Positions 8,030-14,882 of a DNA stretch of 38,658 nucleotides are shown in pieces. The notes beneath the pieces are model-generated. The model saw nothing but the letters and a program-made list of their open reading frames with translations, was not told where the DNA came from and ran no database searches. Within the stretch, counting starts at the first letter, position 1, and each line of letters begins with the position of its first letter. This DNA is from Acidobacteriota bacterium (GTDB lineage Bacteria; Acidobacteriota; UBA4820; DSQY01): NCBI GenBank assembly GCA_021778515.1, contig JAJYCJ010000021.1:1-38658 (forward strand). The letters run 5' to 3'. Both the position numbers and the translations under genes were made by a program.

Positions 8030-8267
8030 CTTTCTTCAGGCGGCTGCAAGGCTTCGACGCTGCATGCATTCGCGTCTCAGCCCGCATCCGCATCTTCGAA
8101 ACGTTCTTGGCGCTCGGTTCGGCTCCGCCTCACCTCGCTGAACTCCTCTCGCTAGCGGATGGCCTGCGGGCGGGCGAAGCCCGGCGCTCGGCCGTATCGC
8201 CGGCGCTCACGCATCCGCCTGCTCTCGCGTCCGTGGATTCGAAGGGTGAAAGGCGGGGCCGGCGGGG

Positions 8268-9041
8268 TCAGCCCGTCATGGCGTGGGGCCTGCGCGCGGA
8301 GAAGAGGATCCGCCTGAAGCCGTAGAAGACCGGGGCTTCGGGCCAGATCTCGCGGAGCCGGGCGCGATAGGCCGTCAGGAAGGCTTCCCGGTCGGAGGGC
8401 TGGAGCCTCTCGAAGTAGGGGAGGAGGGTCGTGCCCGAGGTCCATTCCGCCACGGCGTCGCTGTCGGGAAGGAGGTGGGGGTAGGCCTTCTCGAAGACCA
8501 CGAGGTCCGTCCCGCCACAGCCGTGAAGCAGCTCGGCGTACTCGGGAAGCCGCAGGACGGGAGGCCGCCGCGTGAAGCCGCCGAGGGCCGTGCGGAAGGG
8601 CTCCCGGGCGGCGATCTCCAGGATCGCCTGGTGGGCTGGGTGTTCGTTGTTGGAGGGCAACTGCACGAGGAGCTGTCCGCCGGGGTTGAGCAGGGCAAAG
8701 AGGCGGGGGATCAGGGCCGGATGATCCTCCACCCAGTGAATGGCCGCGTTGGAGAAGACGAGGTCGTAACGGCCCGTGGCCTCCTCCACCCGCCCGAGTT
8801 CGAAGTGCAGACCGGTGCGGGTCAGGGTGCGCGCGCGTTCGAGCATGGCAGGCGAGCTGTCGAGGCCCGTGACGTCGGAGCTGGGAAGGGCGGCGGCGAG
8901 GCGGGACGTCAGCTCGCCGGTGCCGCAGCCCAGGTCCAGCACGCAGAGGTTCGGCCGGACCGCGAGAAGGGCGAGCAGGTCCTCGAAGGGAGCGAAGCGC
9001 TCGTGCTTGAAGCGGAGGTACTGGTCAGGGTCCCACGGCAT
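8268..9041 (-). CDS. Class I SAM-dependent methyltransferase (trans-aconitate methyltransferase-like)
   Basis: 257 residues. The SAM-binding motif I VLDLGCGTGELT is near residue 35, an acidic residue ends strand 2 (VTGLDSS), and FSNAAIHWVEDH is characteristic of the Tam/trans-aconitate 2-methyltransferase group. GGQLLVQLPSN follows as motif III. The N terminus MPWDPDQYLRF also fits this group. The ATG at 9041 has AAAGGAGC about 6 bp upstream. It is the last gene of a tightly packed minus-strand run, 20 bp after the alpha/beta hydrolase. The real substrate is uncertain, since many Tam-like enzymes are untested. Confidence 0.88.
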   Translation of the reverse strand: MPWDPDQYLRFKHERFAPFEDLLALLAVRPNLCVLDLGCGTGELTSRLAAALPSSDVTGLDSSPAMLERARTLTRTGLHFELGRVEEATGRYDLVFSNAAIHWVEDHPALIPRLFALLNPGGQLLVQLPSNNEHPAHQAILEIAAREPFRTALGGFTRRPPVLRLPEYAELLHGCGGTDLVVFEKAYPHLLPDSDAVAEWTSGTTLLPYFERLQPSDREAFLTAYRARLREIWPEAPVFYGFRRILFSARRPHAMTG

Positions 9042-9061
9042 CGGTGCTCCTTTCCAGGGGG

Positions 9062-10402
9062 TCAGTGCGAGAGAATCCAGGCCGCAACGCCGTCCACGAC
9101 CTCCTGGTCCACGTGGCCCGGAACGGCATAATCCTTCGGGCCGCTCTGGCCTTCGCCGGCGATGAAGAGGTGGTTGAGCTTGGGGTAGAGCTTGAAGGTC
9201 ACCTCCCTCTTGCCCGACAGGGCCGTTTGAAAGGCCTGCATCTGATCGGGGGGGACCTGGTAGTCCCGCCCTCCCTGGAGGAAGAACATGGGGATGGAGA
9301 GCTTTCGGGCCGCGGCGAGCGGGTCGTAGGCGTCGAGATCCCGCCAATACCCGACGGGCACGCCCATGATGGCGGTGTCCGGGGCGACGGACTTGGCCGG
9401 CTGCCGCAAGGGGGTGAAGGCCTTCCGGATCTCCTCCAGCTTCTTCTGCTGGTCCGCCGGGTTCGCCCCGCCCTGGGAGAGGAGGTAGGCGGTCTGCCGC
9501 AGGAGCGCCTCCTCGGCCTTTTCGGTGTCGGCGGCCAAAAGGATCAGACCCGCGAGCTTGGGATCTCGCTCCGCGATCATGGGCGCCAGGGTGGCCCCCA
9601 GGCTGTGTCCGAGGAGGAACACCTTGGCGGGGTTGACGCCGGGCGTGCCCCTCAGGAGGGCCGCGGCGGCCAGCGCGTCGTTAACGGTCTCGTCCTGGAC
9701 CGTGAAATCCGGGGGGACGGGGCGGAGCAGATCGCCGTGGGCAAAGGTCCGCTTGTCGTAACGAAGGACGACGATGCCCTGGGAGGCCAGGCCCCAGGCG
9801 AGGTCGCGGAAGGGCTTGTTGGGGCCGAGGGTCTCGTCCCTGTCCAGCGGCCCGGAGCCGTGGACCAGCACCACGGCGGGGAAGGGGCCCGCGCCCTTGG
9901 GCACGCTCAGCGTGGCCGGGAGCGCCCACCGTCCGCTCCCCACGGTCACCTCCTTTTCCACGAAGCTATCCGGGCGAACGTAAGCAGCCGGACCCAGGGG
10001 CTTGGGCGCCAGCACCGGTTGGAAGAAGAGGCCCGCCAGCTCGCCCTCCGGCGTGAAGACCACCTTCGCCAGGAGCACCTCGCGATCGAAGGTGCAGGTG
10101 ACATAGACCGCGGAGCCCGCGGTGCCCCGTTCCAAGCGCGTCTCCCCCTGGCTCCTGAAGGCCCCCGCGTCGTCGAGGATGGACTGCCAGGCCGCTCCCA
10201 GGCGCTGGGCCGTCACCATCGGTCTGACGCTGGCGGCAAATCGGGCCTCCACGCCCGGGTAATCGCCCTTGGCCATGAGGTCTACCACTTGATGGGCCGA
10301 TGCCGTCAGATCGGGCTCCGGTGGCACGGCGGCCGAGGATGGCAGGCCGATAAGCATCAGCAGAAGGAGCTGGGCCACGGCGAGCGGAAGAGATGGACGC
10401 AT
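9062..10402 (-). CDS. Exported alpha/beta hydrolase with N-terminal DUF3887-like domain
   Basis: 446 residues with an N-terminal signal peptide (hydrophobic residues 5-24, cleavage near SSA). Residues about 30-130 look like the small DUF3887-type domain that precedes secreted hydrolases. The alpha/beta-hydrolase domain follows with VVLVHGSGP (oxyanion region), GHSLGA (nucleophile Ser), GGRDYQVP (acid Asp) and KLNHLF (His), a complete catalytic triad. It probably acts in the periplasm as an esterase or peptidase; the substrate is unknown. The start ATG 10402 is preceded by AGGGGGG. It lies 26 bp downstream of the acetyltransferase and 20 bp upstream of the methyltransferase. Confidence 0.88.
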   Translation of the reverse strand: MRPSLPLAVAQLLLLMLIGLPSSAAVPPEPDLTASAHQVVDLMAKGDYPGVEARFAASVRPMVTAQRLGAAWQSILDDAGAFRSQGETRLERGTAGSAVYVTCTFDREVLLAKVVFTPEGELAGLFFQPVLAPKPLGPAAYVRPDSFVEKEVTVGSGRWALPATLSVPKGAGPFPAVVLVHGSGPLDRDETLGPNKPFRDLAWGLASQGIVVLRYDKRTFAHGDLLRPVPPDFTVQDETVNDALAAAALLRGTPGVNPAKVFLLGHSLGATLAPMIAERDPKLAGLILLAADTEKAEEALLRQTAYLLSQGGANPADQQKKLEEIRKAFTPLRQPAKSVAPDTAIMGVPVGYWRDLDAYDPLAAARKLSIPMFFLQGGRDYQVPPDQMQAFQTALSGKREVTFKLYPKLNHLFIAGEGQSGPKDYAVPGHVDQEVVDGVAAWILSH

Positions 10403-10428
10403 GGTACCCCCCTGAATTCGATACGGCC

Positions 10429-11034
10429 TCAGCCGGCCTCTCCGGAATCCCTCCCGGCGAGGGAGAGCCGCATGATGGGCCGGGTGGGCGAGGGCCTCGC
10501 CGCCTCGCGGAACCCGGCGGCTTCGAAGGCGGAAGGCAGGCCGGTGTAGGCGAAAGCATCGGCCGTGGACCGGCCGCGGGTGTCCACTGGGTAGCCCTCC
10601 AGGATCGTGGCCCCTCGGGAAGCCGCCCACCGGGCGGCGGCCTTCAACAGCTCCGCGGTCACGCCTCTTCGGCGGTAGGGGCGGGCCACGAAAAAGCAGG
10701 TGACGGACCAGACGGGACGGTCGTCAAGCGGTTTGAGGGTCCTGGCCCGCGCGAGGCGCGAGTAGGCCTCCCTGGGCGCCAGGGCGCACCATCCCACGGG
10801 CTGGCGGTGGTCGTAGGCCAGGAGCCCGGGTGGCGGGCCTGCCTCAACGAGGGCCCGAAGGGCCTCGCGGTTGGCCGCCCCCTTTCCCTTCTCGAAGTCG
10901 GACCGGACGAGCCTCCACCACATGCACCAGCAGCCGCCGCAGGCTCCGCGGGGACCGAACAGGGCCTCGAGGTCGGTCCAGCGGTCGGGGGTCAGGGGAC
11001 GGAAGGCAAGGGCTAGCTCGGACGGGCTCTTCAT
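10429..11034 (-). CDS. GNAT family N-acetyltransferase
   Basis: 201 residues. The acetyl-CoA-binding core is VTCFFVARPYRRRGVTAELL (motif A with the R/Q-x-x-G-x-A/V pattern). A preceding strand and a C-terminal region follow the GNAT order. The N-terminal GGCWCMWWR segment recurs in a subfamily of bacterial GNAT proteins of unknown substrate. The ATG at 11034 has GGGGAG about 8 bp upstream. It sits second in the four-gene minus-strand run, 22 bp after the cupin. Confidence 0.85.
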   Translation of the reverse strand: MKSPSELALAFRPLTPDRWTDLEALFGPRGACGGCWCMWWRLVRSDFEKGKGAANREALRALVEAGPPPGLLAYDHRQPVGWCALAPREAYSRLARARTLKPLDDRPVWSVTCFFVARPYRRRGVTAELLKAAARWAASRGATILEGYPVDTRGRSTADAFAYTGLPSAFEAAGFREAARPSPTRPIMRLSLAGRDSGEAG

Positions 11035-11056
11035 CGGGTCGGCTCCCCGCGGGACA

Positions 11057-11557
11057 TCAGCGAGTCAAGGATTCGATCTCATCGCGAAAGGCCGGATGGG
11101 TGGCCACCAGCTCCTCCCGTCGGCCCCGTTCGAAGTCCGAGAACTCGAAGCCCGGCGACATGGTCGTGCCCAGAAGGGCCCAATCGCCGCCGGGCCTGAC
11201 CCGCGAACCCTGCCAGTGGCCCGCGGGCACGACAACCTGCGGCCTCATGCCGGCGCCGAGGTCGGTCCCCAGGATCTCCATCCGGCCCCCTCCGTCAGGA
11301 TCAAGGATCAGTATCTCCACGGGGGAACCCAGGTAAAAGTGGAAGACCTCCTCCGTCGGGAGGCGGTGAAGGGCCGAGAACGAGGAAGCGGACAGGAGGT
11401 AATAGATGGTGGTGGCCGCTCGGTGTGGCCCCCGGGAGTCGCCTGGCAGGGCGCTCTCGGGAAAGGCGAGCGCCGAGCGGTAGGTCTCGCGGAAGAAGCC
11501 GCCCTCCTCGGGGTGGGGCTTCAGGGCCAAGAGCGCGATCACTTCCTCTGCCTTCAT
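11057..11557 (-). CDS. DUF985 / Cupin_5 family protein
   Basis: 166 residues with the small cupin barrel of the DUF985 family: HPEEGGFFRETYRS near the N terminus, TTIYYLLSA, SALHRLPTEEVFHFYLG (histidines and glutamate of the cupin motif), VVPAGHWQGSR and the C-terminal PGFEFSDFE. The ATG at 11557 is preferred because GGAGG lies 7 bp upstream; the ATG two codons earlier would be only 1 bp away from it. It is the first gene of the minus-strand run, and an AT-rich stretch at 11578-11597 may hold its promoter. Molecular function unknown. Confidence 0.88.
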   Translation of the reverse strand: MKAEEVIALLALKPHPEEGGFFRETYRSALAFPESALPGDSRGPHRAATTIYYLLSASSFSALHRLPTEEVFHFYLGSPVEILILDPDGGGRMEILGTDLGAGMRPQVVVPAGHWQGSRVRPGGDWALLGTTMSPGFEFSDFERGRREELVATHPAFRDEIESLTR

Positions 11558-12113
11558 GCGCATGCCTCCGCTACCACCTTGTGATATAATTATGGCATAG
11601 CCTGCGGGCCTGAAAGTACGGACGATGGTTTTGCACGTCGCGAGGAAGAAGGGGCGTCCTTCTACCCGGGTTCCCCATCACGCGAGGGGCAATGGGTGGA
11701 GGGAGTGGATTCGCGCCGTTGTCCACGCAATCCCGCCCCCTCATAGAAGAGCGAAGCCATGGGCCTCCAAAAAAATGGGGGATATGCCCCGCCCATTGGC
11801 TTGCAGATAGTGTTATTTATCAATATATTGGGTGATATAGTGGCGCCGATGCCGAATAATTGGGCGCCAGCTGGATGGGGAGAGACTCAGAGTTTTAACG
11901 TACTTAGCTCGAATTGCTGGGTTATATCCCCCTTGGGGCGCTGGGTTGCGCCTGGGAGGTTTACGTGGTGATCGAACATCAGGGATATTAGCCCTCTCAG
12001 TTGGCATGGTGCCACGGGGCTGTGTCGTCGCGAGGAGGACGAGCGCTTTTGGAGAGACCAGGGACCGGTCGTACTAGAAATGAGGAAAGGGATTGGATAA
12101 GGAGTTGAAGGCG
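11558..12113. other. Long intergenic region / leader of the electron-conduit operon
   Basis: No credible gene is seen in 556 bp. The left part may carry the cupin promoter. An inverted repeat (ATGGGGG to CCCCGCCCAT, about 11775-11797) lies just upstream of a good plus-strand promoter at 11801-11829. The predicted transcript leader of about 280 nt includes a 7-bp hairpin (11841-11847 with 11863-11869) and further GC-rich self-complementary stretches near 11925-11960. The core of a GEMM cyclic-dinucleotide riboswitch was looked for and not seen. Confidence 0.6.
11801..11829 (+). promoter_or_regulatory. Sigma70-type promoter of the porin-cytochrome operon
   Basis: TTGCAG (11801-11806), 17 bp, TATATT (11824-11829), in a locally AT-rich stretch that contrasts with the GC-rich surroundings. 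Transcription would start near 11836, about 280 nt before the first gene. Confidence 0.6.
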
Positions 12114-13967
12114 ATGCGAAAAATTCTCTTGGGAGGAGCTCTAGGGCTCTGCCTGGCCGCCGTACTCCCCCTTCCACTCTGGGCACAGTGGAGCGGCGGG
12201 ATAGGGGCGGGCTACGTCTGGCAGAACGCCACGGGAAACGAAGACGCCTTCGTTACCCAGTACGGGGAACGACAGGGCTTCGTTCTCGATGACTTCGACC
12301 TGGCCTACACTCCGGCGGGAGGGCAGCAGGAGTTCGCCCTGAATGCTTCGGGCTTCGGCGGAGCCGAACCGTCTGCGCAGGCTTCACTCCTCTTTCGTCC
12401 CCCGGGCGGCTGGACCTTCACCCTGAACTACGACAAGATGACCTCCTTCTTCAACCTGGCTTCCGGAGATTTTTCCAGGGTCGCCGATCGCTGGACGCTG
12501 GAGCACTACCGGGGCTCCGTGATCTACAACGGCTTCAAGGCGGTCAAGCTCACCTTGGGGCTTCGTTACACCAAGCGGGGCGGCTACGTCTTCCAGCCCA
12601 TCTACGGGCAGCGAAACGCCTTCGGGGCCAAGGACGGCTACGACCAGGACATGAAGGAGGTCTCCTTCAAAGTGGAGACCAAGACCCTGCCGGTCTACCT
12701 CTCCTTCGAGCAGTCCTACGCCGAGTACGAGACGAAGGACAGTTGGTCCGCCGCGGCCTACAACGCCCTCTTCGGAACCCGGGGAAGCCACCTCGCCGAT
12801 CTCTCCACCCCCAGGAAGGACAAGACCGACGTGCCCACGAGCCGCCTCATCGCGGCCTACCACAACGATTGGGTGGACGTGGCGGGCTCATTCCTGTACA
12901 GCCGGTGGAACATGGACAGCACGGGCAAGAGCCTGACCATCTACGACGTCAGCCCCAACGCCGGGCAGTTCCGGTGGCTGGACGAGGCCGTAGGCTCGGC
13001 CAACCTGGATACCCGGGCCGCCAACCTGGACGCGGCCTTCCACCTCGGGGCGGGTTGGTCCTTCCGGGTCGCGGGCGACTACAACAACTCGACGCAGGAC
13101 TCCTATCTGTACGGCCCCCAGGTCCTGAGCCTCGGCCAGCCGGGCGGGGCGTGGCTCAACCTCACGACCCTCCAGAACCAGAACGGATTCTTCAACACCA
13201 AGGACACCACCGCACGCGCCGAGATCGAGAAGGCGGGGTTCGGCTGGTCGGTCTACGGTGGCTACCAGGGAAGCACCCGCGATGTCTCCTGGCGGCGCGA
13301 GAAGGATGATACGCCCGTGGACGTCTCCCGCACGGGGAAAGGGTGGTACGTGGGCGGCGTTTGGTCCCGCTCCCCCCTCCTCCGGGTCAATATGGAGTAC
13401 GAGCAGGGCACCTTTTCCGAGTATATCTTCAGGACCGATCCGGATTCGGTGGATCGGTTTACCTTCAAGCTGTCCTCCGACCTGGGGGGCGGTTGGGCGT
13501 TGGGCGCTCGGTACCGGTGGGAGGAAGGCCAGAACCCCTCCACGGTGGCCTACGCCCACCATCACTCCCAGGCCTACGGCGCCAACGTGGGTTGGACCAA
13601 TCCCAAGGGAACGGGCGGATTCGGCTTGACCGCCGAGAGCTTCACGCTCAACAGCCGGACCAACCTCGTTCTGCCGAGCGGCGCCTCCAGCCTCTCCCTG
13701 TACGATCTCGATTTGCAAACGGTGACCGCCAACGCATACTTCACCGTTGGAAAGGTCCGGATCGACGGTGACCTCACGAATCTGCGGGACACCGGTTTGA
13801 CCTGGCCCTTCCAGACCTGGGGCGCTGACGTCCGCGCCACCATCGACGGCCCGATGCGGACTCAGTTCAGCCTTTTCTGCCAGTACCACTCCTACAACGA
13901 GGATATGCCGTCGCTCAACAACTTCGTAGGAAGGCGGCTAGGCGCGATTGTCCGGTGGAGGTTCTAA
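12114..13967 (+). CDS. MtrB/PioB-like outer-membrane beta-barrel of a porin-cytochrome conduit
   Basis: 617 residues. The signal peptide spans residues 1-24 (LPLWA then QW). The rest is an outer-membrane barrel pattern: many alternating aromatic/polar strands, long polar loops, and the terminal IVRWRF ending in Phe as needed for BAM insertion. Length and gene context match the MtrB/PioB/DmsF family, the sheath around an MtrA-type decaheme cytochrome. No CXXC motif like that in Shewanella MtrB is present. The ATG at 12114 has AAGGAG 9 bp upstream; a TTG at 12093 lacks one. The stop overlaps the next start by one base (TAATG), implying translational coupling. Sequence identity to MtrB cannot be measured here, so the family call rests on architecture and neighbours. 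Confidence 0.8.
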   Translation: MRKILLGGALGLCLAAVLPLPLWAQWSGGIGAGYVWQNATGNEDAFVTQYGERQGFVLDDFDLAYTPAGGQQEFALNASGFGGAEPSAQASLLFRPPGGWTFTLNYDKMTSFFNLASGDFSRVADRWTLEHYRGSVIYNGFKAVKLTLGLRYTKRGGYVFQPIYGQRNAFGAKDGYDQDMKEVSFKVETKTLPVYLSFEQSYAEYETKDSWSAAAYNALFGTRGSHLADLSTPRKDKTDVPTSRLIAAYHNDWVDVAGSFLYSRWNMDSTGKSLTIYDVSPNAGQFRWLDEAVGSANLDTRAANLDAAFHLGAGWSFRVAGDYNNSTQDSYLYGPQVLSLGQPGGAWLNLTTLQNQNGFFNTKDTTARAEIEKAGFGWSVYGGYQGSTRDVSWRREKDDTPVDVSRTGKGWYVGGVWSRSPLLRVNMEYEQGTFSEYIFRTDPDSVDRFTFKLSSDLGGGWALGARYRWEEGQNPSTVAYAHHHSQAYGANVGWTNPKGTGGFGLTAESFTLNSRTNLVLPSGASSLSLYDLDLQTVTANAYFTVGKVRIDGDLTNLRDTGLTWPFQTWGADVRATIDGPMRTQFSLFCQYHSYNEDMPSLNNFVGRRLGAIVRWRF

Positions 13968-14842
13968 TGGCGCGCAGACGCTGGATCATAGCGGCAGTGA
14001 CCATGGGGATCGCACTGGCGGGGCTCTCGCTGGGCCTCCTGGGCGATGAACCCCAGAACGAGGCGGGCGGCTATGTGGGGGCAAAGACCTGCGCCACCTG
14101 CCACGAGGACGTCGTCACCTCCTTCAAGACGAGCGGCCACGGCCTGGCCATGGCCGCCCAGTCGAAGGACCTTTTGGACAGGGCTTGCGAGGCCTGCCAC
14201 GGCCCCGGCGCCGCGCACGCCAAGGACCCCAGCAAGACCAACATCCAACGGGTTCCCACTCCCCAGGCCTGCCTGAGCTGCCACCCCAAGGCCGAGGCGC
14301 TCATGGCCCTCAACATTCCGGCGCACGCCCGGAACAACATCCAGTGCCTGGATTGCCACGCGCCGGCCCACACGCCCGCGGCGGCCGAGCCGCTCCTGAA
14401 GGCCAAGCCCCGTGAGCTGTGCGGCAAGTGCCACGCCACCGAAGCCGCCCAGTTCCTCATGCCCTTCACCCACCGCCAGGGGGAGAGGCCCTTCGAATGC
14501 ACGGCCTGCCACACGGTCCACGGTGAGAACAGGACGGGCCGGCTGCGCATGGAGCAGAGCGGCGTCTGCATCAAGTGCCACACCGACAAGGCCGGTCCTT
14601 TCATTTACACCCACCCGCCGCGCAACGCGGAGGGGTGCCTGGCGTGCCACTCGCCCCACGGCTCGCCCAACCCGAAGATGCTGAACCGCTACCGGGTGTC
14701 CGACCTCTGTCTGGAGTGCCACACCGGCGTGCCCGATTACCCGGCCTGGCATAATCTGAGTCAACCGAGGTTCCGGAACTGCACGAACTGCCACTTCGCG
14801 GTCCATGGTTCCAACCACGATCCTCTATTGAAGGACGAATAG
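13967..14842 (+). CDS. MtrA/DmsE-like periplasmic decaheme c-type cytochrome
   Basis: 291 residues with a signal peptide (hydrophobic residues about 7-24). Exactly ten CXXCH heme-binding motifs are spread through the mature protein (CATCH, CEACH, CLSCH, CLDCH, CGKCH, CTACH, CIKCH, CLACH, CLECH, CTNCH), roughly one per 25 residues. Ten hemes, this size and the preceding barrel gene match the MtrA/PioA/DmsE family, which threads electrons from periplasmic carriers through the barrel. The ATG at 13967 is chosen because GGAGG lies 6 bp upstream; a GTG at 13955 lies inside the preceding gene. The mature protein lacks a membrane anchor. The role is well supported by family and context. Confidence 0.92.
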   Translation: MARRRWIIAAVTMGIALAGLSLGLLGDEPQNEAGGYVGAKTCATCHEDVVTSFKTSGHGLAMAAQSKDLLDRACEACHGPGAAHAKDPSKTNIQRVPTPQACLSCHPKAEALMALNIPAHARNNIQCLDCHAPAHTPAAAEPLLKAKPRELCGKCHATEAAQFLMPFTHRQGERPFECTACHTVHGENRTGRLRMEQSGVCIKCHTDKAGPFIYTHPPRNAEGCLACHSPHGSPNPKMLNRYRVSDLCLECHTGVPDYPAWHNLSQPRFRNCTNCHFAVHGSNHDPLLKDE

Positions 14843-14882
14843 CGACTGGCCCGGCGCAAGCCATCGAGATAGGAGGTAGCAC

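Larger units (their letters stand above)
7608..8267. repeat. Gene-free cluster of dispersed repeats downstream of the tRNA fragment
   Basis: Two related units lie here. One (about 7639-7740) and the other (about 8133-8238) share CACCTCGCTGAACTCCTCTC, then a GGATGGCCTGCG block and GCTCACGCATCCGC, with point differences. A shorter shared block, CCAAGAGGGAAGCGCT, occurs at 7615-7630 and 7966-7981. The 148-bp repeat (7762-7909) sits between them. No ribosome-binding site or protein family is apparent. It looks like duplicated tRNA-flanking DNA or REP-like elements. Confidence 0.75.

Noticed and set aside
8268-11557. Biosynthetic cluster (methyltransferase, acetyltransferase, hydrolase, cupin)
   Set aside because: The four genes are packed like an operon, but no core synthase, carrier or transporter is present, and each family is common in housekeeping contexts.
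11625-11971. Short plus-strand frames upstream of the conduit operon
   Set aside because: No ribosome-binding site or domain, and they run across the promoter and hairpins.
11820-12110. GEMM (cyclic di-GMP / cGAMP) riboswitch in the conduit leader
   Set aside because: The conserved ACGCA and GGCAAACC-type core is not present on reading the strand.
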